Assembly (NCBI RefSeq): GCF_016765695.1
Contig: NZ_JAETGO010000018.1
Coordinates: 1-55,057, forward strand
Direction: 5' to 3'
DNA from: Sporosalibacterium faouarense
Lineage (GTDB): Bacteria; Bacillota; Clostridia; Tissierellales; VENL01
DNA: 55,057 bases
Shown here: positions 34,748-44,630 of the stretch, piece after piece
How positions within the stretch are numbered: position 1 is the first letter of the stretch
Layout of the letters: each line of letters opens with the position of its first letter
Position numbers and translations under genes: made by a program
The notes under the pieces: generated by a model
Databases searched by the model: none
Told to the model about the DNA's origin: nothing
The model's input: only the letters and a program-made list of their open reading frames with translations

Positions 34748-35189
34748 GTTCTATCTCTCCTTTATAATATAGGATAACATAATTTTATACCTTTGTTAAC
34801 AAAATAACAATAGATAATATTTTACTATTTGTTAACGATTTTATTTATTTTATATTTTGTAACTATATTATTAAACAAAAAATGTAAATTACTAATTCAT
34901 TTTAAAACAATAAAACTTAGTACAATAGCTTTATTATGTCACTATCATACTAAGTTTAATTATCAAATACATATCTATATTTATCTTATCTAAATCTAAT
35001 AACTCAATGTTATAAATTAATTTAACTATTAGATAAGTTACTTATATATTAAAACTAAATTTAAAATAATGAATGATATCATGATTGTTAATAATTAATC
35101 AAATTTATTTTCTACATAATAGACTTTCTATGTAAATCATGCAAATATCTTATCTTCCCCACCCTTAGATATTAAATAAAATATAAATT
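34748..35189. other. Intergenic region hydG / noc
   Basis: The 442 bases contain no gene. Near hydG are a Rex-like operator (34793-34810) and a further TTGTTAA half site (34829-34835). A hairpin AAACTTAGTA/TACTAAGTTT (34913-34922, 34948-34957) with a 25-nt loop may end the noc transcript. A weaker Rex-like sequence lies at 35085-35102. Confidence 0.55.
34784..34810 (-). promoter_or_regulatory. hydG promoter region with Rex-like operator
   Basis: TTGTTAA-CAAA-ATAACAA (34793-34810) matches TTGTTAANNNNTTAACAA at 13 of 14 defined positions. It overlaps a possible minus-strand -35 TTGTTA (34810-34805) and lies beside a -10-like TATAAA (34789-34784; 15-base spacer). The operator is about 46 bases before the hydG start. 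Confidence 0.5.
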
Positions 35190-35984
35190 TTACTTCTTTG
35201 GAATTTTTACAGATACTTGTATAAAATCACCCATATCCTTTTGTTCATATTTTGCATCAATACCACTTTCTTTTATAGCAGTATAAGCATTTTTTATGGT
35301 ATTAAGGTAAATTCTAAAGTTTATCATACTTTTTATGCTTTGCTTTCTTTGAGGCTCATCTTCCTTTGTAATATCTTCAAGCATATCTTTAATTAATTTT
35401 TCTGTTTTCTTAACTGTCAATTCATTATTTATTATCTTCTCCAAAATAGCCATTTGCAAATCTGCATCTGGTAATTTTAACAATGCTCTTGCATGTCTTT
35501 CAGATAAATTATTCTCTATCAAAAGTTTTTTAATCTCATCTGGTAATCTAAGTATTCTTAGCTTATTAGCAACTGTTGATTGATTCTTACCTATCTTTTT
35601 AGCAAGCTCATGTTGAGTAAAACCGTGATCATTGATTAAGTTACTATACCCTTCTGCCTCTTCAATAAAATTCAAATCCTCTCTTTGAAGATTTTCTATT
35701 ATAGCTAATACAGCAGAATCTTGATCCCTCATATTAACAATAATAGTAGGTACTTCTTCTAAACTAGCCAATTTTGCTGCCCTCAATCTTCTTTCACCGG
35801 CAACTAACTCATAGCTTTCTTCTCCTATTTTTCTAACACTAATTGGCTGAATAATACCATAGGATTGTATAGATTGACTTAACTCCTCTAAAGCTCTTTT
35901 ACTAAAGTTTTTTCTTGGTTGATAAGGATTGGGCTTTATCTTCTCAACCGGAATATACTTTACTTCTTCAGAAATATTATTCAT
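35190..35984 (-). CDS. noc: Nucleoid occlusion protein Noc (ParB paralogue)
   Basis: The 264-residue ParB-like protein has KPNPYQPRKNF, the CTP motif GERRLRA, IENLQREDLN and a helix-turn-helix (FTQHELAKKIGKNQSTVANKLR). Its place directly after rsmG, separate from the parAB operon, is that of noc in Bacillus. Noc binds its own sites and keeps division off the nucleoid. I found no clear Noc-binding palindrome in the window. A second ParB role cannot be excluded. Confidence 0.85.
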   Translation of the reverse strand: MNNISEEVKYIPVEKIKPNPYQPRKNFSKRALEELSQSIQSYGIIQPISVRKIGEESYELVAGERRLRAAKLASLEEVPTIIVNMRDQDSAVLAIIENLQREDLNFIEEAEGYSNLINDHGFTQHELAKKIGKNQSTVANKLRILRLPDEIKKLLIENNLSERHARALLKLPDADLQMAILEKIINNELTVKKTEKLIKDMLEDITKEDEPQRKQSIKSMINFRIYLNTIKNAYTAIKESGIDAKYEQKDMGDFIQVSVKIPKK

Positions 35985-36116
35985 AAAATCATTCCTCTCC
36001 GTAGGCTTGTCCCTAATATCTTTATTTATAATATTCTCTAAATAATCTTTCCTTCCTTCTAAATAGAGAAAAATATTTATACTTTCCTTTTACATTTGAT
36101 GTCATTTTTCCTGTAT

Positions 36117-36833
36117 TTACAATGGATTTTTCTTAGGTTTCCCAGGATTCCTAGGATATTTTGTCGGTGTTGTTTTAGTTTTCTTTATCACCAATAAAGT
36201 ATGGGTTATATCAGTAAAAGGTAGCATAATATCAAACTTTTCTTCTAGTTTTCCTCCAAGCAAATCAAGAGCTTTTTTAGCATCTTCATATTCCTCATTT
36301 ATTTCTGGACCTTTCATTGCAATAAAAACTCCCCCAACTTTAACAAAAGGTAAGCAATACTCAGCTAATATATTTAGTGAAGCTACTGCTCTAGAAACAA
36401 CTACATCAAATTGTTCTCTATACTCTTCATCCTTACCAAAATCTTCAGCTCTTCCATGTATAGTCCGAATATTATCTAATTCTAATTCATTTATTACTTC
36501 ATTTAAAAATTTTATTCTCTTATTTAAACTATCTAATAATACAACTTGACTATCATCATACAATATCTTAATAGGCAAACCAGGAAAGCCTCCTCCTGTG
36601 CCTATGTCAATAATTTTTTCATTTCCTTTAATGTAACCAGTCTTTAAGACTGTAATGCTATCTAGAAAATGCTTAATATCTATTTCTTTATCATCCTTAA
36701 TGGCTGTAATATTTATTTTTTCATTCCACTCTTTAAGAAGCTGTTTATATTTTTCAAACTTGTTAAGCTGGTCTTCAGTAAACTCTAGCTCCAACTCTTT
36801 AATACCTTCGACAAAGGTTTCCATATTAATCAT
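36117..36833 (-). CDS. rsmG: 16S rRNA (guanine-N7) methyltransferase
   Basis: RsmG (GidB) methylates 16S rRNA G527. The 238-residue protein has the SAM-binding motif [16 protein letters not shown] (about 69-84) and VVSRAVA. I start it at the ATG at 36833, which overlaps the mnmG stop by eight bases and has AGGGG eight bases upstream. The GTG three codons earlier lies within that ribosome site. The protein ends in a basic, proline-rich tail. Confidence 0.93.
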   Translation of the reverse strand: MINMETFVEGIKELELEFTEDQLNKFEKYKQLLKEWNEKINITAIKDDKEIDIKHFLDSITVLKTGYIKGNEKIIDIGTGGGFPGLPIKILYDDSQVVLLDSLNKRIKFLNEVINELELDNIRTIHGRAEDFGKDEEYREQFDVVVSRAVASLNILAEYCLPFVKVGGVFIAMKGPEINEEYEDAKKALDLLGGKLEEKFDIMLPFTDITHTLLVIKKTKTTPTKYPRNPGKPKKNPL

Positions 36834-38736
36834 TATTTTCACCCCTATTTGCCATTCTTCTCTGCTGCTCTAGATAAACTAATAATACATTTATATCAGA
36901 AGGAGATACACCAGAAACCCTTGATGCTTGACCTACTGATTCTGGCTTCAATGCATCAAGCTTTTGTCTAGCTTCAAGCCTAAGTCCTTTTATATCACCA
37001 TAATTAATATTCTTAGAAAGCTTTTTACTTTCTAACTTTTTAAACTGTTCTATCTGTCGCATTTGCTTTTGAATATAACCCTCATATTTAATTTGAATCT
37101 CTACCTGCATACTTATTTCTATAGACATATTAGGTCTATTCTCATCTAAATCATTTAGAGCATCATAAGTAATCTCTGGTCTTTTAATTAAGTCATAAAG
37201 AGAAGCAGGTTTTTTTAGAGGCGTACTTCCAATATCTTGTATAAAAATATTTATTTCTTCTGTAGGAGTAATTTTTACCTCTTTTAGTCTCTCTAATTCC
37301 ACTTCTATAGCTTGTTTCTTGTGAATCATTTTATTGTATCTTTCTTCACTTGCTAATCCAACTCTATATCCTAACTCAGTCAATCTAAGGTCAGCATTAT
37401 CCTGCCTTAAAGTTAACCTATACTCTGCTCTTGAAGTCATCATTCTATATGGTTCATTAGTACCTTTTGTAACAAGGTCATCTATTAATACTCCAATATA
37501 AGCTTGGGATCTATCTAATACTAATGGTTCCTTATTATCTACCTTTAAAGCAGCATTAATTCCCGCTATAATACCTTGGGCTGCAGCTTCCTCATACCCA
37601 GAAGTTCCATTAATTTGACCCGCAAAAAATAAATTTTCTACTTCCTTATACTCTAAAGTCCTCTTAAGCTTAGTAGGGTCGATACAGTCATACTCAATAG
37701 CATAGGCTTCCCTCATAATTTCTACATTTTCTAGTCCTTCAATTGTTCTAAGCATATTCAACTGAACTTCAGCTGGCAAGGTAGTACTCATTCCCTGAAC
37801 ATACATCTCCTTAGTATCTAAACCTTCTGGCTCAATGAATATTTGGTGTCTATTTTTATCGGCAAATCTAACTACTTTGTCTTCAATAGAAGGACAATAC
37901 CTAGGACCTGCACTTTCCATTTGTCCAGTATACATAGGAGACCTATTAAGATTATCCATAATAATTTTATGAGTATCCAAATTGGTATACGTTAAATAAC
38001 AAGGAACTTGATCCTTCTCTAATTCACCATTTAGAAAAGAAAAAGGTACTATTTCTTTATCTCCTGGCTGAATTTCCATTTTACTAAAGTCTATACTATC
38101 TTTATGAACTCTAGCAGGTGTACCAGTTTTAAACCTTCTAAACTTAAATCCTAGCTTTTCCAAAGGTTCAGTAAGTTGCATCGAAGGTGACAAACCATTT
38201 GGCCCTCCATAATAATTCACTTCACCAATATATATTTTCCCCCTTAGGTATGTTCCTGTAGAGAAAATTATAGCTTTTCCATTGAATCTAGCTCCAGTTC
38301 TTGTTATTACAGATACAGCTTTACCATCCTCGATTACTAAATCAACTACTTCACCTTGCTTTAATGTAAGATTGTCTTCACTCTCTAATAGCTGTTTCAT
38401 ATTTGATGAATATCTTTCCTTGTCTGCCTGAGCTCTTAATGAATGTACAGCCGGTCCTTTTGAAGTATTTAACATTCTACTCTGTATAAATGTTCTATCT
38501 ATATTTTTTCCCATTTCTCCACCAAGGGCATCTATTTCCTTTACCAAATGTCCTTTACCAGTTCCTCCAATGGCTGGATTGCATGGCATAAGGGCAACTG
38601 AATCTATACTCATTGTTAGCATTAAAGTTTTCTTTCCCATTCTAGCAGGGGCCAAAGCAGCTTCACATCCTGAATGACCAGCTCCTACTACAATAACATC
38701 ATAGTCTCCTCCGTAATATATGGCGGAACTTCCCAT
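36826..38736 (-). CDS. mnmG: tRNA uridine-5-carboxymethylaminomethyl modification enzyme, FAD subunit
   Basis: MnmG, with MnmE, modifies U34 of tRNAs. The 636-residue protein begins with the FAD motif [14 protein letters not shown] (about 14-27), has [13 protein letters not shown], and contains [15 protein letters not shown] and GYEEAAAQG, all standard. It is 24 bases after mnmE in the same transcript. Confidence 0.96.
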   Translation of the reverse strand: MGSSAIYYGGDYDVIVVGAGHSGCEAALAPARMGKKTLMLTMSIDSVALMPCNPAIGGTGKGHLVKEIDALGGEMGKNIDRTFIQSRMLNTSKGPAVHSLRAQADKERYSSNMKQLLESEDNLTLKQGEVVDLVIEDGKAVSVITRTGARFNGKAIIFSTGTYLRGKIYIGEVNYYGGPNGLSPSMQLTEPLEKLGFKFRRFKTGTPARVHKDSIDFSKMEIQPGDKEIVPFSFLNGELEKDQVPCYLTYTNLDTHKIIMDNLNRSPMYTGQMESAGPRYCPSIEDKVVRFADKNRHQIFIEPEGLDTKEMYVQGMSTTLPAEVQLNMLRTIEGLENVEIMREAYAIEYDCIDPTKLKRTLEYKEVENLFFAGQINGTSGYEEAAAQGIIAGINAALKVDNKEPLVLDRSQAYIGVLIDDLVTKGTNEPYRMMTSRAEYRLTLRQDNADLRLTELGYRVGLASEERYNKMIHKKQAIEVELERLKEVKITPTEEINIFIQDIGSTPLKKPASLYDLIKRPEITYDALNDLDENRPNMSIEISMQVEIQIKYEGYIQKQMRQIEQFKKLESKKLSKNINYGDIKGLRLEARQKLDALKPESVGQASRVSGVSPSDINVLLVYLEQQRRMANRGENND

Positions 38737-38760
38737 ATAAATCCTCCTTCGTATTTTTAA

Positions 38761-40152
38761 CTATTTACCAATACAAAAATCTTGAAAAATTTTATCTAAT
38801 AGATCTTCACCAACAGTATCTCCAGTTATTTCACCTAAGTTTTCCCAGCAATTCTTCAAGTCAACTTCAATTAAATCATAGGGTAGCTCCATTTCTATTG
38901 CATTTAATCCGTCCTTAATATTTTCTAGTGCTTTTTGAAGCTGGTCCTTATGTCTAACATTTGTTACTATAGTTTCATCTTTAGATTTAATTTCTCCGCT
39001 AAAGAACATATCTTTTATTGTATCTTCTAAAACTTCAACTCCCGTTCCTGTTATCATAGAAGTATTTATTATCCTAACATTAGGTAATTGCTTCTTTATC
39101 TCTTCCTGAGAAACCTTATTAGGTAAATCAGTTTTATTTAATAGAGCTATGGCTTTATTGTTTTTAATTAAATCAATAATTTGCATATCTTCACTATTTA
39201 AATCATCAGAAATATCAAAAACTGCAATCACTAAATCAGCTTTACCTATTAAATTCTTTGCTTTATCTACACCTATTTTTTCTACTACGTCCTCTGTTTC
39301 TCTTATCCCAGCAGTATCAACTATCTTTAATGGTATTCCTTTAATATTTACATATTCTTCTATAATATCCCTTGTAGTACCTGGTATATCAGTTACTATG
39401 GCTCTACTTTCTTTTAAAACTCTATTCATTAATGATGATTTACCTACGTTAGGCTTACCTAAAATAACTGTTTTCAATCCTTCTCTAAGTATTTTTCCAG
39501 TATAAGCAGTATCCAATAATCTTTCTATACTATTGTAGATTTTAGTTCCATTCTCCTTTAATTGATTATATGTTGCATACTCTTCATCATGCTCTGGAAA
39601 ATCTATAGAAGCTTCAATATGAGCAAGCATCTCCAAAAGATTTTGTCTTAGGTCATTTACCTCGGATGATAAGCTACCTTCCAATTGATTTAATGATACA
39701 TCAAAACTAGTATCAGTTTTAGCACTTATTAAATCCATCACTGCTTCAGCTTGAGATAAGTCAATTCTACCATTTAAAAAAGCCCTCTTTGTAAATTCTC
39801 CTGCCTCTGCCATTCTAGCACCATTTTCTAAACAAATCTCTAAAATTCTTCTTACAGGAACTATTCCACCATGACAATTAATTTCTACAATATCTTCTCT
39901 TGTATATGTATGTGGTCCATTCATATAAACCAATAGAACTTCATCAATTATATCTCCATTTTTAGGATCGACTATATGCCCGTAATTTAATTTCCTTGAC
40001 TCTGCCTCAACTAGTTTATTAGTTCTTTTTCCTTGAAATATCTTATCAGCTACACCTATGGAATTTTTACCGCTCAATCTAACTATTCCAATTCCAGCTT
40101 CGCCAGGTGCCGTTGCAATAGCAACAATAGTATCATTATCCAATTCTGTCAC
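38761..40152 (-). CDS. mnmE: tRNA modification GTPase MnmE
   Basis: The 463-residue G protein has an N-terminal folate-binding domain, a central GTPase domain (GKPNVGKSS near 225, DTAG, NKTD) and the C-terminal CIGK box whose Cys is essential. It works with MnmG on wobble uridines using methylene-THF. Confidence 0.96.
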   Translation of the reverse strand: MTELDNDTIVAIATAPGEAGIGIVRLSGKNSIGVADKIFQGKRTNKLVEAESRKLNYGHIVDPKNGDIIDEVLLVYMNGPHTYTREDIVEINCHGGIVPVRRILEICLENGARMAEAGEFTKRAFLNGRIDLSQAEAVMDLISAKTDTSFDVSLNQLEGSLSSEVNDLRQNLLEMLAHIEASIDFPEHDEEYATYNQLKENGTKIYNSIERLLDTAYTGKILREGLKTVILGKPNVGKSSLMNRVLKESRAIVTDIPGTTRDIIEEYVNIKGIPLKIVDTAGIRETEDVVEKIGVDKAKNLIGKADLVIAVFDISDDLNSEDMQIIDLIKNNKAIALLNKTDLPNKVSQEEIKKQLPNVRIINTSMITGTGVEVLEDTIKDMFFSGEIKSKDETIVTNVRHKDQLQKALENIKDGLNAIEMELPYDLIEVDLKNCWENLGEITGDTVGEDLLDKIFQDFCIGK

Positions 40153-40223
40153 CTCTTTTCTTAAGTTTATTATTTATTTTTATATTATATTATTATACCA
40201 AAAAACTATTATTAACATAATAT

Positions 40224-40247
40224 AAACCCAGTGTAAAAACTGGGTTT
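40224..40247 (-). terminator. Hairpin after jag
   Basis: AAACCCAGT/ACTGGGTTT (9 bp, 6-nt loop) lies immediately after the jag stop. The downstream U content is low, so it may only reduce read-through into mnmE. Confidence 0.6.
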
Positions 40248-40248
40248 A

Positions 40249-40890
40249 CTAAAATTTCCTTTTATTCTTATATTCAATAACAACTTTTCTGTATGGCTCT
40301 TCACCTTCACTATGAGTTTCAATATCATAGTCCTTTTGTAAAGTAGAATGAATTATTCTTCTCTCATAGGGATTCATAGGCTCTAGCTTTACTCTTCTTT
40401 TAGTTGCCTTAACCTTAGAAGCCATTTTTTTAGCAAGTCTTATAAGTGTTTCTTCTCTTCTCTTCCTATAATTTTCAGAATCTAATAAAACCCTAATATA
40501 CTTTTCTCTATCTCTATTAATAGCCAAACTAAGAAGATATTGAATAGAGTCCAGTGTATTCCCTCTTTTTCCAATAAGTATTCCCATGTCAGAATCATTT
40601 ACACCTTCTACTTCAACATGTAAATCTTTCCCTTTCTTTTCTGCTTTAATTTTACCTTTAATTTGCATTTTATTTAAAAGGGCATTCAAAAAATTCTCAG
40701 TAATTTCAATAGGGTCATGAACAACAGTAACCCTAACCTTAGCATCCTTAGTACCAATTAGTCCAAATAATCCTTTACTTGGCTCTTCAAGTACTTCTAT
40801 AGAGGTATCTTCCTTTTCGACATCTAATTCAGCTAAAGCATCCTCTATAGCCTCTTCTACAGTTTTCGACGTTTTAACTACAGACTTCAT
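40249..40890 (-). CDS. jag: RNA-binding protein Jag/KhpB (SpoIIIJ-associated)
   Basis: The 213-residue protein has a Jag_N domain (1-50, ending GLFGLIGTKDAKV), a KH domain (IGKRGNTLDSIQYLLSLAIN near 105-125) and an R3H domain (PMNPYERRIIHSTLQ). It is an RNA-binding regulator linked to cell elongation and sporulation. Its start overlaps the yidC stop (TAATG). Confidence 0.94.
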   Translation of the reverse strand: MKSVVKTSKTVEEAIEDALAELDVEKEDTSIEVLEEPSKGLFGLIGTKDAKVRVTVVHDPIEITENFLNALLNKMQIKGKIKAEKKGKDLHVEVEGVNDSDMGILIGKRGNTLDSIQYLLSLAINRDREKYIRVLLDSENYRKRREETLIRLAKKMASKVKATKRRVKLEPMNPYERRIIHSTLQKDYDIETHSEGEEPYRKVVIEYKNKRKF

Positions 40891-41639
40891 TAACTAGATT
40901 CCTCCTTAACTCCACCCATTGTTCTGTTCGTAATCAATTGCTGAACAATAGTGAATATATTACCTATTACCCAGTATAAAGCCAAACCTGCAGGAAAACT
41001 TCTTGACATAATTAAAATTAAAACAGGGAAAACCATATTCATTGTTTTCTGAGTTTGTTGAGCCTTTTCATCTCCACCAGCTGATTTACTACTCATAATT
41101 CTACTTTGAAGGAAAGTTGTTATAGCAGCCAATAAAGGTAATCCCCATAACACAGGATCTGGATCCTTAAGATTTGAAATCCATAAAAAAGACTTGTTTA
41201 ATTGCTCGTAAAGTGTGGCATCTTGAAATACATATCCTTTAGAAATCATCTCGCCTGCTTCAAATATAGGTGCAGGGTTTCTTAAAACTCTAAAGAAACC
41301 AATAAGTATTGGCATTTGGATTAAAAGTGGTAAACAAGAACCGAAAGGATTTGCATTATGTTCTTTATATAGCTCCATAGTTTTTGCTTGTTGCTTCTGT
41401 GGGTCGTTCTTATACTTTTCCTGTATTTCTTTTACTTTTGGTTGTATATCCTGCATCTTTTTCATTGATTTTGATTGCTTAATACCTAATGGCAATAGAA
41501 TTAATTTAAATATAATAGTCGTTAATATAATTGCTATAGCATAAGCAGATATATATTCTGTTTCTAAACCAATATTCGTGACAAAGTCAAATATCATTCT
41601 AAGTAAAGCCCCTAATGGCTTTGCAAAAATATCAATCAT
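40890..41639 (-). CDS. yidC: Membrane protein insertase YidC (SpoIIIJ type)
   Basis: The 249-residue Oxa1/YidC insertase has about five membrane helices. The substrate-groove Arg is probably in SQKKMQ-like basic loop residues around KLILLPLGIKQSKSMKK, followed by the cytosolic hairpin QPKVKEIQEKY. It lacks an obvious lipoprotein Cys at the N-terminus, unlike Bacillus SpoIIIJ. Translationally coupled to jag. Confidence 0.94.
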   Translation of the reverse strand: MIDIFAKPLGALLRMIFDFVTNIGLETEYISAYAIAIILTTIIFKLILLPLGIKQSKSMKKMQDIQPKVKEIQEKYKNDPQKQQAKTMELYKEHNANPFGSCLPLLIQMPILIGFFRVLRNPAPIFEAGEMISKGYVFQDATLYEQLNKSFLWISNLKDPDPVLWGLPLLAAITTFLQSRIMSSKSAGGDEKAQQTQKTMNMVFPVLILIMSRSFPAGLALYWVIGNIFTIVQQLITNRTMGGVKEESS

Positions 41640-41654
41640 TTACTAACCCCCTCA

Positions 41655-41864
41655 TTATTCTAAAGGATCATATCCTCCTGGGTTAAAAGGATTGCATCTT
41701 AAAATCCGCCACACACTTTTTATTCCACCTTTTATTATTCCATATTTTTTTATAGCTTGTATAGAATATTCAGAACAAGTTGGATAAAATCTACAGCTTC
41801 TGGATTTTAAAGGTGAGATATACCTTTGATACAGTTTTATTAGGATTATTGGTATTTTTCTCAC
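41655..41864 (-). CDS. yidD: Membrane protein insertion factor YidD
   Basis: The 69-residue protein has the invariant [17 protein letters not shown] and [16 protein letters not shown] segments. It has an amphipathic N-terminal helix and aids YidC-dependent insertion. The start is GTG, two bases after the rnpA stop, with AAGGTG as ribosome site. Confidence 0.93.
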   Translation of the reverse strand: MRKIPIILIKLYQRYISPLKSRSCRFYPTCSEYSIQAIKKYGIIKGGIKSVWRILRCNPFNPGGYDPLE

Positions 41865-41866
41865 AA

Positions 41867-42211
41867 TTATTCACCTTTTTTAATTAATTTAGCCAATTTA
41901 CCTATGTGTAATATAGCACTTTCTATTTCCTTAAAATTAGCATCCTTGGCCTTAACCCTAGAAAGAAAAACTATATCATAGCCATTCCTAAATTTATTGG
42001 AATTTATTCTATAACTTTCTTTCATCCTTCTTTTAACTTTATTTCTCACAACGGCATTTCCTAATTTCTTGGTTACAGAAAAGCCAACCCTGCTAATTTC
42101 CATGTTATTTTTCAGGTAAAACATTACTAAATATCTATTAGCAAAGGACTTTCCTTTATCATATACATTTCTAAAGTCCTTATTATTTCTTAAACTTTCA
42201 TAGTTGTTCAT
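41867..42211 (-). CDS. rnpA: Ribonuclease P protein component
   Basis: The 114-residue basic protein binds the RNase P RNA to mature tRNA 5' ends. The RNR signature region is [18 protein letters not shown] (about 50-67). It follows rpmH by 58 bases. Confidence 0.95.
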   Translation of the reverse strand: MNNYESLRNNKDFRNVYDKGKSFANRYLVMFYLKNNMEISRVGFSVTKKLGNAVVRNKVKRRMKESYRINSNKFRNGYDIVFLSRVKAKDANFKEIESAILHIGKLAKLIKKGE

Positions 42212-42247
42212 ATATTTAAAGCTCCTTAAAACTTCCTCTAATTGAAC

Positions 42248-42271
42248 AAAAAGGCCACAATAAGCGGCCTT
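42248..42271 (-). terminator. Attenuator hairpin between rpmH and rnpA
   Basis: On the minus strand AAGGCCGC/GTGGCCTT (8 bp with one G-U pair, loop TTATT) overlaps the rpmH stop and is followed by TTTTGTTC. It would limit rnpA expression relative to the ribosomal protein gene. Confidence 0.75.
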
Positions 42272-42404
42272 ATGATGACAATTTCTTTCTGCCTTTTTGT
42301 CTACGTCTCTTTAATATATTTCTTCCAGACTTAGTTTTCATTCTTTTTCTAAATCCATGCTCTTTCTTTCTTTGTCTCTTTTTAGGCTGGTAAGTTCTTT
42401 TCAC
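42270..42404 (-). CDS. rpmH: Ribosomal protein L34
   Basis: The 44-residue, strongly basic protein starts [20 protein letters not shown] and ends QKGRKKLSS, an unmistakable L34. It starts at GTG (42404-42402) with AAGGGGG upstream and stops at 42270. The perfect promoter lies 118 bases upstream. Confidence 0.97.
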   Translation of the reverse strand: MKRTYQPKKRQRKKEHGFRKRMKTKSGRNILKRRRQKGRKKLSS

Positions 42405-42521
42405 GTAAATACACCCCCTTCGGCACAACACCTATATATAACATTTAATGTATATATATATCATTTTTTTTATTTTTATCTGGCTTTAAAAAGCCTCCGC
42501 AAAAAGTAGACACTACTATTG

Positions 42522-42550
42522 ATTATAGTCATATCAACTATTGATGTCAA
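42522..42550 (-). promoter_or_regulatory. Perfect sigma-A promoter of the rpmH operon
   Basis: On the minus strand TTGACA (42550-42545) and TATAAT (42527-42522) have a 17-base spacer. This should drive rpmH-rnpA-yidD-yidC-jag and perhaps beyond. Confidence 0.9.
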
Positions 42551-43051
42551 GAATTTATATTATAAACTTATTGTTAATAATTTTTTCAACATACTGTTAA
42601 GCTTGTGGATATGTTGATGTTCTTGTTGATAATTTATATTTTTTTTGATAATATAAGAATGCTATGTGGATTATTTATTCACATTTCTTTTTTTATACAC
42701 ATTCTGTGGATAAAGTTGTGCATAACTTTATAAATTTAGTTCTTTTTTTACTTTTTTAACTGTTATTTTATAGTTTTTAACAATTTTTTTTTCCACATTT
42801 ATAAATAAATCTTTATTGTGTATATTGTTTATTATATTATTATTATTTGTCATTAAAAACTAATATTAACTGCTTATCCACAATTTTTATATTATCCTTG
42901 TTAATAAATATTATTCATTAAAATAGTTCTTTTTAAAATTTTTTTGTGGACAACTCTGTTGATATATTATCTAAAAATATTTTTGATATTTAAGATAAGT
43001 TATAAATCTTTTAGAAATTGACAATAATTCTGATGAATAGGAGGATGTATC
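42551..43051. other. oriC: Replication origin, dnaA-upstream half
   Basis: A DnaA-box cluster occupies this AT-rich gap. Perfect TTATCCACA boxes occur at 42705-42713 (minus) and 42874-42882 (plus). One-mismatch boxes are at 42604-42612, 42665-42673 and 42945-42953 (all minus) and 42789-42797 (plus). This corresponds to the incA/incB part of the bipartite Bacillus-type origin and also to the dnaA autoregulatory region. No gene is present. Confidence 0.92.
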
Positions 43052-44398
43052 ATGGGTTCGAATTTAGAAGATATTTGGAGCGATTCTTTAAGCCTCATTA
43101 AAACAGAATTAACTGAAGTGAGTTTTAACACTTGGCTAAAAACTATTAATCCAATAACAGTTAATGATGATCTAATTGTTTTAGGAGCTCCAAACGAGTT
43201 TACAAAGGGAATTTTAGAAGCGAGATATATGACATTAATAAAAAATGCTATTAAGCAAGTTTCAGGAAAAGATTATGAAATCAAATTTACTATCCCTGGT
43301 GAAGAGATTTCAAAGGATTCAGGACATACACATAATAACAACAAGTCAGAGGTAATAGAAAATCTAACTTCTAGGTCACAATTAAATCCTAAATATACTT
43401 TTGACACCTTTGTAATAGGTAATAGTAACCGATTTGCACATGCAGCATCTTTAGCTGTTGCTGAAGCACCTGCACAAGCATATAATCCTCTATTTATATA
43501 TGGGGGTGTAGGATTAGGTAAAACTCACTTAATGCATGCTATTGGCCACTATATATTAAATCAAAACCCAGAATCAAAGGTTGTATACGTATCATCTGAA
43601 AAGTTTACTAATGAGTTAATTAACTCTATAAGAGATGATAAAAATATTCAATTTAGAACTAAATATAGAAATGTAGATGTATTACTTATTGATGATATTC
43701 AGTTTATAGCTGGTAAAGAAAGAACACAGGAAGAATTTTTTCATACTTTTAATGCCCTTCATGAAGCTAGCAAACAGATTATTATTTCAAGTGATAGACC
43801 ACCTAAAGAGATACCTACTCTAGAAGACAGATTAAGATCTCGATTTGAGTGGGGCTTGATTGCAGATATACAAGCTCCGGATCTAGAAACTAGAATAGCA
43901 ATCTTAAGAAAAAAAGCAAATGTTGAAAATATTGAGGTTCCTAATGATGTTACTCAATATATAGCAACTAAAATACAATCAAATATTCGAGAGCTTGAAG
44001 GAGCTTTAATTCGAATAGCTGCTTATTCATCATTAACTAATAAAGAAATAACCGTTGAGCTGGCAGCTGAAGCTTTAAAGGATATAATATCTGAAAATAA
44101 GCCTAAAGAAGTAAATGTTAAGCTCATAAAAGAAGTAATTTCAAATAAATTCAGTATTAAAACTGAAGATTTAGTATCAAAGAAAAGGACTAGAGCCATT
44201 GCATATCCTAGACAAATAGCTATGTATATATCTAGAGAATTGACGGATTTATCCTTGCCTAAGATAGGTGATGAATTTGGTGGAAGAGATCATACAACAG
44301 TTATTCATGCTTATGAAAAAATTTCTAACGACATAAAAAATAATTCAGATTTTAAAGAAAAAATTGAAAATATAATAAGTGAAATTAAAGGAAAATAA
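43052..44398 (+). CDS. dnaA: Chromosomal replication initiator DnaA
   Basis: The 448-residue AAA+ initiator has an N-terminal DnaB/SirA-interaction domain (1-80) and a short linker. The ATPase domain carries [10 protein letters not shown] (about 150-159), [13 protein letters not shown] and sensor motifs, and the C-terminal box-binding domain carries [19 protein letters not shown]. Ribosome site AGGAGG precedes the ATG. DnaA boxes lie on both sides. Confidence 0.98.
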   Translation: MGSNLEDIWSDSLSLIKTELTEVSFNTWLKTINPITVNDDLIVLGAPNEFTKGILEARYMTLIKNAIKQVSGKDYEIKFTIPGEEISKDSGHTHNNNKSEVIENLTSRSQLNPKYTFDTFVIGNSNRFAHAASLAVAEAPAQAYNPLFIYGGVGLGKTHLMHAIGHYILNQNPESKVVYVSSEKFTNELINSIRDDKNIQFRTKYRNVDVLLIDDIQFIAGKERTQEEFFHTFNALHEASKQIIISSDRPPKEIPTLEDRLRSRFEWGLIADIQAPDLETRIAILRKKANVENIEVPNDVTQYIATKIQSNIRELEGALIRIAAYSSLTNKEITVELAAEALKDIISENKPKEVNVKLIKEVISNKFSIKTEDLVSKKRTRAIAYPRQIAMYISRELTDLSLPKIGDEFGGRDHTTVIHAYEKISNDIKNNSDFKEKIENIISEIKGK

Positions 44399-44630
44399 TC
44401 TACAAAGTCCTGTTGATATCATGTTAATTAATTATGACTCTTGTTAATAAAATATTTTTATCTTAATAATGTGGATAAATTGAACAAATTAATATACACT
44501 TTATTAACAAGACTAATCACTAGTATTCTTTGTTTTATACACTTATCCACATACCCACAGGACCTACTACTATTACTACTAAGTTTAGTTAATATTATTA
44601 TGATTAAAACTCGAAGGGGGTTATCCACAA
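44399..44630 (+). other. oriC: Replication origin, unwinding half with DnaA-trio
   Basis: Between dnaA and dnaN are perfect boxes at 44470-44478 (minus), 44543-44551 and 44621-44629 (plus). Directly after the middle box come a second weak box (TACCCACA), a GC-rich GGACC and the repeated triplets TAC TAC TAT TAC TAC TAA (44565-44582). AT-rich DNA follows. This is the basal unwinding arrangement (DnaA box, GC spacer, DnaA-trio) described for Bacillus subtilis, so strand opening should begin near 44565-44610. Confidence 0.9.

Noticed and set aside
43018-43024. TTGACA just before dnaA as a promoter -35
   Set aside because: It is about 30 bases from the start codon, leaving no room for a -10 and leader.
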